Source of the DNA: a virus
DNA length: 21,958 nucleotides
Strand: one strand, 5' to 3'
Virus record (IMG/VR): IMGVR_UViG_3300046747_000016
Location: 1 to 21,958 of that record
Part shown: positions 1 through 7,075 of the stretch, one piece after another
Numbering within the stretch: the stretch's first letter is position 1
Layout: every line of letters starts with the position of its first letter
Program-made: the position numbers and the translations under genes
Notes under the pieces: generated by a model
Told to the model about the DNA's origin: nothing
The model's database searches: none
What the model saw: only the letters and a program-made list of their open reading frames with translations

Positions 1-2104
1 CGGGAACGCTCATCCCACCACCCACCATAGACGATGCCCGGTAAGCTCCCATCCAGTCATTTGCATGCGCCTTGAACTGAGGGGCGCTAACGGCCTCGCT
101 ACGGTCGATAACGCCATCACCATTTGCATCCCATACACTGTTAAGGGAATAGGCCTTTGAGCCCTTCTTGTACCCAGAGCCCGTAACAGCTTCATATGCC
201 TCGCCTAAGGAATGCAGCTTACCGTCAGAGAATCCGCGCTCTTGGAAGTAGCGCTTCACGACCTTTTCCATCTGATCGTCAAAGCTCATGGCGCCCAGCT
301 CGTCGCGGGTATGGCCGTAATACTTGCCGCCAGGATCGGCCATTTTCTGAATCAGCCCAGTGGCAGACGACTTCGGGTTTCTGGCGTTTGGGTTAAATGT
401 CCCGCCAGTCTCGAACGAGATAATTTGAGCCAGGTCATTAGGCTCTAACCCGATCTCTTTGGCGACCCTAGCAACGGATGATGCGTTTTCAGTGTTTAGG
501 CCTTGACGCATGACGCCTACCGGCGCGCCGTTAGACTGCGGCCCGCTAATCCATCCGGCTAGCTTGTTTTTTACCCACGCGTAAGCTTCGCGCTGCGCAC
601 TGGAGAGCGTTCCGTCATGCGAAGGGTCATGCCCAAGCGCGGCATCCCATGCGCCTGTAACGCGACCAGCAACCGAGCCGCTCGCATCAAGAAGGGTGCC
701 AGCCATCTGCACAGGGATTTTCTTTGACAGGTCAACCGCGTCATTCCATCGACCATCCATAACGGCCGAATAAATCTCGATCAGCGAGCGCATCGCCGGG
801 ATTGTGTTGTAAATCTCTTTGGCTAGATTCTTGAACGAGTCGGCCAGCTTTTTAATCGAAAGTCCTTGCTCGTCAATGATGCCATTGTCTTTGAGCCAGC
901 CCATGAATGCCTTTGATGCCTCAGACAGTGAGTCATAGCCCGTCAGCAGGCGCGCAAACCCTTTAGCCAGGCTATCGACTGAAACGTTTGTGCCTTTGAT
1001 GTAATTGTCGAACGCGGTCCAATCGAACAGCGACTTGCCGCCCTCGGCCCACGTCTTGTAGTCGTCGTAAAGAAGGCCGAATGCGGCTGCCAAGGCTGCA
1101 ACCACAGCAGCAGTGCCGAGGATTGGTGACATAAGGGCAAGCATGGCAAAACCAGCCTTGATCAAAATCGGCAGAAGAATTACGCCCACCGCAATGGCCA
1201 GCCCCTCAAAGAAATTACGAACCGTTCGTTCGTTTCGAGAAAGGTAATCCATCCACCCCGAGACGACTTTTGTCATTTTAAGCAGGTATGGAATCAAGGC
1301 GTTGGCCAGCATGGTTTTCAGGCCTTCCCACTGAGCGTTGAGAAACGCCTGGGCCCGGCTTAGCTCACGACTGGTGCGTATCTCGGCCTCACTGGATACA
1401 TATACCTTCTTTTGCATGTCCAGCATTTCTTGCATGGCGTCACGGCCTTGGATCAGGGCGTTGGCAACGCCGTCATCCAGCCCCATCGCGGACGCAAACG
1501 CATACGCCTGCTGAGGGTTCATCTGAGATAGAGAATCCGCCATATCAAGAAGAATATCGTCCATCTCGCGGATGCTGCCAGAGGCATCGACCACGCCGAC
1601 GCCGAGAGCACCGAAGAAAGGGATCAGGGCGTCATTGCCCATCAGCACCATTTCCTGAATGCCCTGGTTAAGGCTGCGCATAGTGCTGGCGACAGAAGCG
1701 CCGGACCCGCCAAGGGCGGCCACGGCTGCATCCATGCCTTTGATATCGCGCCCGGCCATGCCTAATCGTTTCGACAGAAAGCCCAGCTGATCGTTGGCGT
1801 CCGAAATAGCCATGGTGAATTTTTGAAGGGCGTTAGAGCCCATCAGAATGCCGAAGAAGCCTGCAAGCCTTCTTGTTACAGATACGACCGTCTGTAGGTG
1901 GCTTGAAAGCTCTCTATTGGACGCAGCAACCTCATCAGACATGTCGCTGATGCTTTCGCCGGCATCACGCGCCGCGTCCCCAGTACCACGAAGCGCATTG
2001 CGCAGTCGCTTTTCAATACTCTCGGCCTGGCTGGCATCGGATCGGAACTTATCAAGTTCGATCTCAATGCGCATCACCAGCTCATCGACGGTTACTGAGC
2101 TCAT
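1..2104 (-). CDS. Tail tape measure protein with lytic-transglycosylase-like domain (3' end outside window)
   Basis: Open reading frame of 701 codons with no stop before the left edge, so the C-terminus is missing. The ATG at 2104 follows a GGAGG Shine-Dalgarno. The protein sets tail length and is expected to be injected or to help penetrate the cell wall. The N-terminal 80 residues are charged and helical, as in phage tape measures. Residues about 300-347 are strongly hydrophobic (AIAVGVILLPILIKAGFAML and onward), which fits a membrane-inserting segment. Residues about 545-600 read like a lytic transglycosylase/lysozyme-type domain, with candidate catalytic Glu565 in ISFETGGTFNP followed by SSATGLIQ. 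Residues 659-670 (DANGDGVIDRSE) fit an EF-hand calcium loop. The gene follows the tail assembly chaperone fusion and overlaps its end by 23 bases, the usual order for contractile tails. The identity as tape measure rests on position, length and hydrophobic core; the enzymatic activity is inferred. Confidence 0.88.
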   Translation of the reverse strand, partial: MSSVTVDELVMRIEIELDKFRSDASQAESIEKRLRNALRGTGDAARDAGESISDMSDEVAASNRELSSHLQTVVSVTRRLAGFFGILMGSNALQKFTMAISDANDQLGFLSKRLGMAGRDIKGMDAAVAALGGSGASVASTMRSLNQGIQEMVLMGNDALIPFFGALGVGVVDASGSIREMDDILLDMADSLSQMNPQQAYAFASAMGLDDGVANALIQGRDAMQEMLDMQKKVYVSSEAEIRTSRELSRAQAFLNAQWEGLKTMLANALIPYLLKMTKVVSGWMDYLSRNERTVRNFFEGLAIAVGVILLPILIKAGFAMLALMSPILGTAAVVAALAAAFGLLYDDYKTWAEGGKSLFDWTAFDNYIKGTNVSVDSLAKGFARLLTGYDSLSEASKAFMGWLKDNGIIDEQGLSIKKLADSFKNLAKEIYNTIPAMRSLIEIYSAVMDGRWNDAVDLSKKIPVQMAGTLLDASGSVAGRVTGAWDAALGHDPSHDGTLSSAQREAYAWVKNKLAGWISGPQSNGAPVGVMRQGLNTENASSVARVAKEIGLEPNDLAQIISFETGGTFNPNARNPKSSATGLIQKMADPGGKYYGHTRDELGAMSFDDQMEKVVKRYFQERGFSDGKLHSLGEAYEAVTGSGYKKGSKAYSLNSVWDANGDGVIDRSEAVSAPQFKAHANDWMGAYRASSMVGGGMSVP

Positions 2105-2740
2105 TGCGTAATTCCTCCATCAGTGCCTTGTTGTGCCCTGACACCTGATGAAACTCAATCATCGTAATGGCATCCTCAAGCGTTAAGCGCGAATCAAGAT
2201 CAGCGTAGGATGCCAGGCCGTTATCTAGCACGTAATAGGCCTGGGCGCTGAGGTTGACGCACTTTGCAAAAGCCTCTGTATTCAGAGGCATCTGCAACCC
2301 ATCCTTTTCGACTACTGGGTAACGCCGGCCGTTAAAAAATCGAGGTTTACCTTGATCGACTCGATTCGCAGCTTCCACAGGGTAGCGATACTGGACACAT
2401 CCGACTCGATAATCAGCGGTCGCTCCGTGCCATTCTGGAGGCGCAGACGAACATCCTGCAAAACCTCGTCAAGCAGCGCCTGAGCGGTTTCATCGTCAAC
2501 ACCGCCCAATGCCTTGAGCGCCACGTTAACAACGCCTGTCATGTCCAGAAGGCCTCGGAAAACGGCATTGCCATTGTCGTCATGAGTGGTAAGCCCGGAG
2601 ATATCTACCCCGGACTTGCACAGCGCCAGAGCGACACGGTTGGCCCAGCGATCACCGCGAAGCAGTGGCATCTGCTTCACGATGAAAGTTTTCCCCGCGT
2701 CCGAGCCATCTGAAATGGTCACGTCCTTGGTTGTGATCAC
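2082..2740 (-). CDS. Tail assembly chaperone, -1 frameshift fusion (gpGT-like) product
   Basis: Ribosomes slipping back one base at 2333-2339 would continue from the chaperone frame into the overlapping frame that ends at 2082. The result is a protein of about 219 residues (136 from the first frame, 83 from the second). The downstream frame can be read alone only from a GTG at 2378 that has no Shine-Dalgarno, lies inside the upstream gene and is a poor start. In lambda and many other tailed phages, the minor frameshifted product binds tube protein and tape measure through its T part. The T part here (from RRYPVVEKDGLQ onward) is acidic and helical and overlaps the tape measure start by 23 bases. 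The frame relation (-1) and the slippery site are directly visible; product levels are unknown. Confidence 0.78.
2312..2740 (-). CDS. Tail assembly chaperone, short (gpG-like) product
   Basis: This 142-residue protein starts at GTG 2740, which overlaps the stop of the tube gene (GTGA). A longer in-frame reading upstream lies inside the tube gene in another frame and looks unnatural (rich in Arg, Gln, His and Pro), so it is rejected. The protein is acidic and helical, with an N-terminal beta-type segment (VTISDGSDAGKTFIVKQMPL), matching tail assembly chaperones found between tube and tape measure genes. These chaperones coat the tape measure protein during tail tube polymerisation and are not in the virion. 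Its 3' end carries a slippery heptamer that leads into a second frame. The function is assigned from gene order and the frameshift signature; the sequence itself is only loosely family-like. Confidence 0.8.
   Translation of the reverse strand: MITTKDVTISDGSDAGKTFIVKQMPLLRGDRWANRVALALCKSGVDISGLTTHDDNGNAVFRGLLDMTGVVNVALKALGGVDDETAQALLDEVLQDVRLRLQNGTERPLIIESDVSSIATLWKLRIESIKVNLDFLTAGVTQ
2333..2339 (-). promoter_or_regulatory. Programmed -1 ribosomal frameshift heptamer (T TTT TTA)
   Basis: On the minus strand the chaperone codons read GAT TTT TTA, giving the canonical X XXY YYZ heptamer TTTTTTA in the correct phase. Slippage by -1 gives TTT TTT and then AAC in the frame that remains open to 2082. 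The zero frame ends soon after, at TAG 2314-2312. The sequence just downstream is GC-rich (ACGGCCGGCGTT) and weakly self-complementary, but I see no strong stimulatory hairpin at the usual spacing. Lambda uses a different heptamer in the equivalent gene. The position between tube and tape measure is exactly where such sites occur. Confidence 0.82.
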
Positions 2741-3186
2741 GAAATGGCCTCTTCGTTGTTGATGACCATGCTGAACACGTACTGCGTTCCGTTGATGAGC
2801 TTCTGAGCGGACGGGCCGCCGCCCTGGCTGACCATGAAGCCACTGGCCTGAATGCGCCGGCCGATCGAAGGGATGGTGATATCCAGCGCGCAAAGGCTGG
2901 TTTCTTGGTTGGCGTTGCACCAGGCGCGGTATTCTTCCATCTGGCCACGACTTACGCTGTTGGCCTCGAGGAATACCGTTACCGGCACTTCGTGCGCGAT
3001 CCAGCCGCCCGACTGCTTTCCGTCTACGCCGATGCGGGTTTCGCCAACAGTCGCGTCGCCAAAGCCGAATGCGTTATCGACCTGGAAGCCCTGCAGCTGG
3101 ATTGCCTGATCGAAGTAGCCGGCAGCCTTGAAAAGAACGACGCTGTTGGCTGCGGTTATTGTCCTCGGATTTTGGGTCATTGTCAT
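2737..3186 (-). CDS. Tail tube protein (DUF3277, KPP10 ORF10-like)
   Basis: This 149-residue structural protein begins at ATG 3186, preceded by GAGG eight bases upstream. The sequence (GGYFDQAIQLQGF-like start, then DATVGETRIGVDGKQSGGW and a C-terminal NGTQYVFSMVINNEE) resembles the DUF3277 family, which is found next to DUF3383 sheath proteins and forms the inner tube of contractile tails. It should polymerise inside the sheath during tail assembly. Its normal partner, the sheath gene, lies upstream but is separated from it by about 950 bases holding an opposite-strand nuclease gene and a terminator. Its stop overlaps the GTG of the chaperone gene, so translation is coupled. Family assignment is from memory of the sequence pattern. 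Confidence 0.78.
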   Translation of the reverse strand: MTMTQNPRTITAANSVVLFKAAGYFDQAIQLQGFQVDNAFGFGDATVGETRIGVDGKQSGGWIAHEVPVTVFLEANSVSRGQMEEYRAWCNANQETSLCALDITIPSIGRRIQASGFMVSQGGGPSAQKLINGTQYVFSMVINNEEAIS

Positions 3187-3224
3187 GGTCTACGTCCTCG
3201 AATCTGGGGTTCTTAATAGGAGCT

Positions 3225-3254
3225 ATGATTTTAGCATGCAGCATAACCTATAAC
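3225..3254 (+). promoter_or_regulatory. Possible plus-strand promoter for the AP2-domain nuclease gene
   Basis: A -10-like TATAAC (3249-3254, five of six consensus bases) lies 18 bases after a weak -35-like ATGATT (3225-3230, three of six). Initiation would fall near 3261, just before the folded leader at 3278. The nuclease gene faces against the late operon and needs its own promoter, which is why this site is worth listing, but the -35 match is poor. TATGAT at 3224-3229 is an alternative -10 with no good -35. The rest of 3187-3277 shows nothing else I can name. Confidence 0.3.
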
Positions 3255-3277
3255 GCTATTCATGATAGAGTGCCGCA

Positions 3278-3336
3278 TGCGGCTAGGGGGCACCCGAAAT
3301 CGAGCTAGTCACTCGCTGCCGCAATCCCTCATGACT
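3278..3336 (+). promoter_or_regulatory. Structured leader RNA candidate (copy B): three-way junction with pseudoknot
   Basis: On the plus strand, bases 3278-3283 (TGCGGC) pair with 3318-3323 (GCCGCA) to close a junction. Inside are a small hairpin (GGG 3286-3288, loop GGCA, CCC 3293-3295) and a second hairpin CGAG-CTAGTCA-CTCG at 3301-3315. The loop bases AGTCA (3307-3311) are complementary to TGACT at 3332-3336, which would make a pseudoknot. The structure ends 34 bases before the ATG at 3358, and an AGG Shine-Dalgarno lies between. The same architecture with different stem bases occurs ahead of the HNH gene at 15289-15349. A competing palindrome (GCCGCATGCGGC, 3272-3283) overlaps the closing stem. 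The fold was drawn by eye and is not thermodynamically tested. I do not recognise it as a known RNA family. Confidence 0.55.
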
Positions 3337-3357
3337 TCCTTTGACCAGGTCCTCACC

Positions 3358-4113
3358 ATGAAAGACTCAAAAAAACCTATTTCTGTGGGCGATATCTTCA
3401 CCATTAACGATGGTGGAACCTGCACTGTTGTTGAGTACTTACGCGACAGACAGATAACCATTCAGCACAATGACAAGCATGCACACCGCGCTGTGGTGGA
3501 AGGTGGGAACTTGCGAAAGGGGCAAATCAGAAATCCATTCTCCCCCAGTGTATTCGGTGTAGGCCTTATAGGCTTCGGAAGACATAAAGTTAAATCAGAA
3601 GGAAAGAAGACGCCTGCATACACCCTATGGAACGGCATAATCCAGCGCGGCTACTCCGAAGAGTTTAAGCGCGAAAACCCATCCTACCGGGATGTATCGG
3701 TGGCACCTGAATGGCACAACTACCAGTGCTTTGCCGAATGGTTCCACGCCCAAGAATATTCACAATCTCCAGAATTCCAGCTAGATAAGGATTTGATCCT
3801 GGCCGGGAATCGAGAATACTCGCCATCAGCGTGTTCTTTTGTTCCGTCTCAGATAAACAGTATTCTTAATGATTGCGCTGGAAGGCGCGGAAAATTCAAG
3901 CAAGGCGTTAGCTTTGTTGATCGGAGGAATTCATACGTCGCCAGAATCAGCATTAGGGGTATCCCGGTTAAGATTGGATCATTTCCTGGCGAGGAAGCGG
4001 CGTATTCTGCTTACCTTTCCGCCAAGACCGAATACGTCCGAACCATGGCTGAAGAATACAAACCAGTCCTTCACCCTAAGGTTTACCAGAACCTGAGAAG
4101 CTGGACCCTGTAA
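3358..4113 (+). CDS. Homing-endonuclease-like protein with C-terminal AP2 domain
   Basis: This 251-residue protein is the only convincing plus-strand gene. I chose ATG 3358 because its upstream sequence (GACC-AGG-8 bases-ATG) aligns with the start of the HNH gene at 15265; in-frame ATGs at 3262 and 3331 lack a Shine-Dalgarno and would put the folded leader inside the gene. Residues 8-75 form a small beta domain (VGDIFTINDGG to GVGLIGFG). Residues 88-172 carry the phage HNH-like pattern with W91, W119, LDKDLILAGNREYSP and SFVPSQIN, but no clear catalytic His pair. Residues 182-235 (QGVSFVDRRNSYVARI, then IGSFPGEEAAYSAYLSAK) fit an AP2 DNA-binding domain. It is probably a free-standing homing nuclease or its DNA-binding relic, inserted between the sheath and tube genes. 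Activity is uncertain. Confidence 0.75.
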   Translation: MKDSKKPISVGDIFTINDGGTCTVVEYLRDRQITIQHNDKHAHRAVVEGGNLRKGQIRNPFSPSVFGVGLIGFGRHKVKSEGKKTPAYTLWNGIIQRGYSEEFKRENPSYRDVSVAPEWHNYQCFAEWFHAQEYSQSPEFQLDKDLILAGNREYSPSACSFVPSQINSILNDCAGRRGKFKQGVSFVDRRNSYVARISIRGIPVKIGSFPGEEAAYSAYLSAKTEYVRTMAEEYKPVLHPKVYQNLRSWTL

Positions 4114-4118
4114 CAAAT

Positions 4119-4143
4119 AAGGCCCCAATTGGGGCCTTTTGTT
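4119..4143. terminator. Bidirectional rho-independent terminator between convergent nuclease and sheath genes
   Basis: A perfect 20-base inverted repeat (AAGGCCCCAATTGGGGCCTT, 4119-4138) is followed on the plus strand by TTGTTTTA and on the minus strand by ATTTGTTAC. It starts six bases after the plus-strand nuclease stop and lies just downstream of the minus-strand sheath stop. Termination should be strong for the nuclease gene and somewhat weaker in the late direction because that U tract is interrupted. Late transcription must read through it, or restart, to reach the tube, chaperone and tape measure genes. Confidence 0.88.
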
Positions 4144-5616
4144 TTACTGGACGTTGATGGAAGCCATGTTGACGCTCTGAACCGATCCGCCGTCCGTATA
4201 CCAGAAGGTGAACGGGAAAGATCCACGGTTGCCGCGTGTTTGCGCGTCAGGCGTCTTTATATCCAGAGCCCAACCCTTGGCGAGCAGGTTAGGGATCACA
4301 TCGTAGCCGGCCTGGGTGTTGATGATCGACTTTTGCTGCTCGCTCAGTGCGCCCGGATCAATCAGTGGAACGATGCCACCGAAGTTCAGCATCTCGCTGA
4401 TAGGATCGGCAGCGGCAGCTCGGTGTATCGCCTTGCCCGCGTCGTTGTATGAAATGAAGCCATAGCTGGTAAGCATGGTCATCATTGCCAGCTGGAATTG
4501 AGCGTTCATGTAGATCTGGTTGACGTAGTTATCCAGCCACTTGAATTGTCCAGAAACGGCGCCGTTCACGTTGAATCGGAATTCATCGTTGGCCGTGGCG
4601 AACTCGCCATAGAAGGTGTATCCATTACTCATCAGCGCGGTGTAATCCGCCTCATCGGTGATCGACGCGGCAATGCCGGACTGCTTCATGAACATGATGT
4701 TTCGGCGACCGTTGGTGCGCTTGAAGTCGATTGCTGCGATGCCGCCGCACAAGGCGGCAACTTGGTCAATGGTTCCGTAGTACGGAACAGTTCCATTTTG
4801 CTCGGTATCCTCCAGCCACTTGCCGAAACTGGCGTCGTTGTTGGCGATCAGGCCGGCACCCGTTTTATCCAGCGCAACGAATGCGAACCGGCTGTTCTGC
4901 AGGGTATTCCAGGCCGCAAACGACTCCAGGACTTGTCGATCTTGCTCTTGCGCGTGCGCGATCACGCCGAAGTTTTGGGTTCTATTTAGGGCATAGGCCA
5001 TAAGTTCGGCCTCGCTCATGACTGCTCGACCCTTGTCGATCTGCGCGCCTGCCGCCTGATCCAGCTTGATACCCAGGCCGACTTCGCCAGATCCGAAGCC
5101 GATGCTCGCCGTGGCGCCAGTATCAACTGTGGTCAGCTCAAAGCATTGTTGCTGCTCGTTGAAGTCGCCGACAAAGTTAGATACGTCAGTCAGAAGAGCT
5201 GCGGCTTCAGAGAAGCTGGTGACGGTCGAGAAGTTCACAGGCACCGTGATAGGAGTGCCATCAACAGAAACAGTCAGGCTTCCGGTAATCGCCTTCAGCT
5301 GTGTGAGTGTCATTCCGCGCACGCTGGCGCCACGCAGGATCGCAGGAATAGCGACTGTAGGGCTTTCTACAACGTTCAGAGCACCAGGCAACTTAAAGGC
5401 GCCGTCATAGCCTAGAAAGTAGCGCGTTGCAAACTTGTACTCATCAGAGGTCAAGCCAAAGAATGCGCCAACCTCGGCAGCACTGCCAAATAGCTGGACG
5501 CCGATAACGCGTTCTGACCCGCTGGTGATCAGCAGGGTATTCATTGCCAGGGGATTGCCGCCAGTGCCAATGGCAGACGGGTTGATCGTGACAATTCGAC
5601 TTGCCGGGATAGACAT
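4144..5616 (-). CDS. Tail sheath protein (DUF3383)
   Basis: This 490-residue protein forms the contractile outer sheath of the tail. It starts at ATG 5616, one base after the previous stop, with CAGGAGT as Shine-Dalgarno. The N-terminal SRIVTINPSAIGTGGNPLAMN and the YFLGYDGAFKLPGALNV region match the DUF3383 sheath-like family seen in myophages that also carry a DUF3277 tube. The length agrees with that family. The stop TAA lies beside the bidirectional terminator at 4119. Sheath and tube genes are usually adjacent; here they are separated by an inverted nuclease gene. The family call is from sequence pattern and gene order. Confidence 0.85.
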   Translation of the reverse strand: MSIPASRIVTINPSAIGTGGNPLAMNTLLITSGSERVIGVQLFGSAAEVGAFFGLTSDEYKFATRYFLGYDGAFKLPGALNVVESPTVAIPAILRGASVRGMTLTQLKAITGSLTVSVDGTPITVPVNFSTVTSFSEAAALLTDVSNFVGDFNEQQQCFELTTVDTGATASIGFGSGEVGLGIKLDQAAGAQIDKGRAVMSEAELMAYALNRTQNFGVIAHAQEQDRQVLESFAAWNTLQNSRFAFVALDKTGAGLIANNDASFGKWLEDTEQNGTVPYYGTIDQVAALCGGIAAIDFKRTNGRRNIMFMKQSGIAASITDEADYTALMSNGYTFYGEFATANDEFRFNVNGAVSGQFKWLDNYVNQIYMNAQFQLAMMTMLTSYGFISYNDAGKAIHRAAAADPISEMLNFGGIVPLIDPGALSEQQKSIINTQAGYDVIPNLLAKGWALDIKTPDAQTRGNRGSFPFTFWYTDGGSVQSVNMASINVQ

Positions 5617-5617
5617 A

Positions 5618-6118
5618 TCAGACTCCTGATACTGGGATGATGATCACACCGGCACGGTCGGTAAAATCCTGCGCGACGGTAACTTGAGGATTGTATTGCA
5701 GGCCGAGGTCAATGATCCAACGGTCTTCGTACTGGTTTGAATCGTTTACATAGATATGGCGGTCATGCGACTGCACGTAGAGCGGCTGACAAGTCGTGAG
5801 CAGGTCGCAGGTATAGCCAGTTCGCCATAGGTTGGCCATGATCCGGCTGCGGGCTTCCGCGCTCTCGCCATAGAAGTCTATCTGCATCCGAACTTCAACC
5901 GAGTTTTGAATTGCAGCCTCGGTCGGCGGAAAGTTAGTAACCACGGCGAAATCCAAATTCTTGGAAAACATTATCTGCATGACCACGGCGTTTTTAGGAA
6001 GTGGCTGATTATTCTGAGCGGCTTGGATGATCTGCTTTTCAGCCCCAGGGTTAAGTCCAAGGAGGAACTTCCGCACATCCTTGTAAATTTCCTGATGGGT
6101 TACGCTCAGCTCAGCCAT
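5618..6118 (-). CDS. Neck/tail terminator-like protein (LIC_12616-type)
   Basis: This 166-residue protein probably sits at the head-proximal end of the tail. I prefer ATG 6118 (MAELSVTHQEIYKDVRKFLL) because GAGG lies nine bases upstream and it overlaps the preceding stop; an in-frame ATG five codons earlier has no Shine-Dalgarno. The mix of an N-terminal helix, a FPPTEAAIQNSVEVRMQIDFYG strand region and a C-terminal RWIIDLGLQYNPQVTV pattern resembles proteins annotated as LIC_12616 family or neck terminators in phages with DUF3383 sheaths. Its place directly before the sheath gene agrees with a tail-terminator role. Function is inferred from family resemblance and position. Confidence 0.6.
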   Translation of the reverse strand: MAELSVTHQEIYKDVRKFLLGLNPGAEKQIIQAAQNNQPLPKNAVVMQIMFSKNLDFAVVTNFPPTEAAIQNSVEVRMQIDFYGESAEARSRIMANLWRTGYTCDLLTTCQPLYVQSHDRHIYVNDSNQYEDRWIIDLGLQYNPQVTVAQDFTDRAGVIIIPVSGV

Positions 6119-6524
6119 TGACAGGAACCTCATTAGGTGTGGCGTCTGTACGCCAAGCGATTACCCGGGTCCATGTTGCATACGACTCTGCAACTTGATC
6201 GACCATCCACACAGCCGGTTCTTCCTCTCCATATGCCGGGAAGGTGAACTTCGATGAGCCTTTTTGCAGCCAGCGGCGGATGCCGTCAATCGTGCCGTAG
6301 GCGTAGATCGAGATGAACTGGCCCTGCTTGTTCACCAGGTCAAGGTTGTACTTCTCGGTTGACGACAGCGACTGGGTTTGCACCTCGATCAGCTGCGACA
6401 GGAACGACGGCACCTGATGGCCGTAGTCGTCAACCGTATAGCCCGTGCTCACCTCAAGCGTCACCACCTGATTTGGGTTAACGTTCTGCGTTGCCATGTT
6501 GGCCAGGCCACGGACGTTGATCAT
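6111..6524 (-). CDS. Conserved neck or tail-completion protein of unknown function
   Basis: This 137-residue protein starts at ATG 6524, which overlaps the preceding stop (ATGA), with GAGG eight bases upstream. The sequence is beta-rich and soluble, with no signal peptide or membrane segment. A central segment (SIYAYGTIDGIRRWLQKGSSKF) and a late WMVDQVAESYATWTRVIAW look like a compact structural fold. I do not recognise a named family with confidence. It lies between a gp10-like tail-completion gene and the neck terminator, where phages of this type encode head-tail joining or stopper proteins, so a role at the head-tail interface is likely. Confidence 0.6.
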   Translation of the reverse strand: MINVRGLANMATQNVNPNQVVTLEVSTGYTVDDYGHQVPSFLSQLIEVQTQSLSSTEKYNLDLVNKQGQFISIYAYGTIDGIRRWLQKGSSKFTFPAYGEEEPAVWMVDQVAESYATWTRVIAWRTDATPNEVPVNG

Positions 6525-7069
6525 TGCTCAACCTCATAGGTGAAGGAGTTGCGCAGGATCTTGTCATTTGCGCGCAATGGCGCGTTATAGCCTTTGGCTG
6601 CCACTGTTGACGCGGCGTTCGGCGGATCGCTCCAGGTCATTACGGACTCCTGCAGCGCGCCGGACATAAACTCTCCCGCGATGCGCATACCATAAACCAC
6701 GCCACCCTCTTTGATGGCCTTGGCGATGATCTCTTTCAGAGCATCCCGGTTGTTCGCAATTGCCGTCCGAAAGAATGGCCGCGACGGAATGTCTAGCTCA
6801 TACGACGGAACGTCAACGATGCGCTCAAGGTTGGCCTTCTTGGCCTTCACAAAGCGCCCGTCATTGCGCATGGAACCGTCAGCATTAACAGAGTGGTAAA
6901 TCGTCTGCTTGCGCGCCGGCACCATGCCCTTGTAACCGTACTCGTTGACGTACCCGACATACGCGACAAGCTCGCCGTCTGGGTAGGTCTTGTCACCCAT
7001 GATGCCGACCTTCAGGGCCGCTTTAGGCCCTTTACGGTACTTGTCCAGCATATCGGTGAGCTTGCTCAT
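6521..7069 (-). CDS. Tail completion / virion morphogenesis protein (gp10-like)
   Basis: This 182-residue protein starts at ATG 7069 behind a GGGAGGGG-type Shine-Dalgarno located in the end of the preceding gene. The motifs VGIMGDKTYPDGELVAYVGYVNEYG and IPSRPFFRTAI are the hallmark NEyG...PaRPFFR pattern of phage tail-completion or head-tail joining proteins (HK97 gp10-like and the phage virion morphogenesis group). These act at the neck to complete and attach tails. The C-terminal half (MRIAGEFMSGALQESVMTWSDPPN) also matches, with its SDPPNAAST segment. It is translationally coupled to the next gene by ATGA. Confidence 0.72.
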   Translation of the reverse strand: MSKLTDMLDKYRKGPKAALKVGIMGDKTYPDGELVAYVGYVNEYGYKGMVPARKQTIYHSVNADGSMRNDGRFVKAKKANLERIVDVPSYELDIPSRPFFRTAIANNRDALKEIIAKAIKEGGVVYGMRIAGEFMSGALQESVMTWSDPPNAASTVAAKGYNAPLRANDKILRNSFTYEVEQ

Positions 7070-7075
7070 GGGTGC

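Noticed and set aside
3278-3323. Hammerhead ribozyme, because copy B has GAAA next to a junction stem
   Set aside because: The required CUGANGA core strand is missing and copy A lacks GAAA, so the conserved core is not there.
3262-3357. Upstream in-frame starts of the AP2 nuclease gene (ATG 3262 and 3331)
   Set aside because: Neither has a Shine-Dalgarno, and 3358 aligns with the HNH gene start, including ribosome site and spacing.
4498-4989. Plus-strand ORF opposite the sheath gene
   Set aside because: Shadow of the DUF3383 sheath frame; composition is unnatural and there is no upstream signal.
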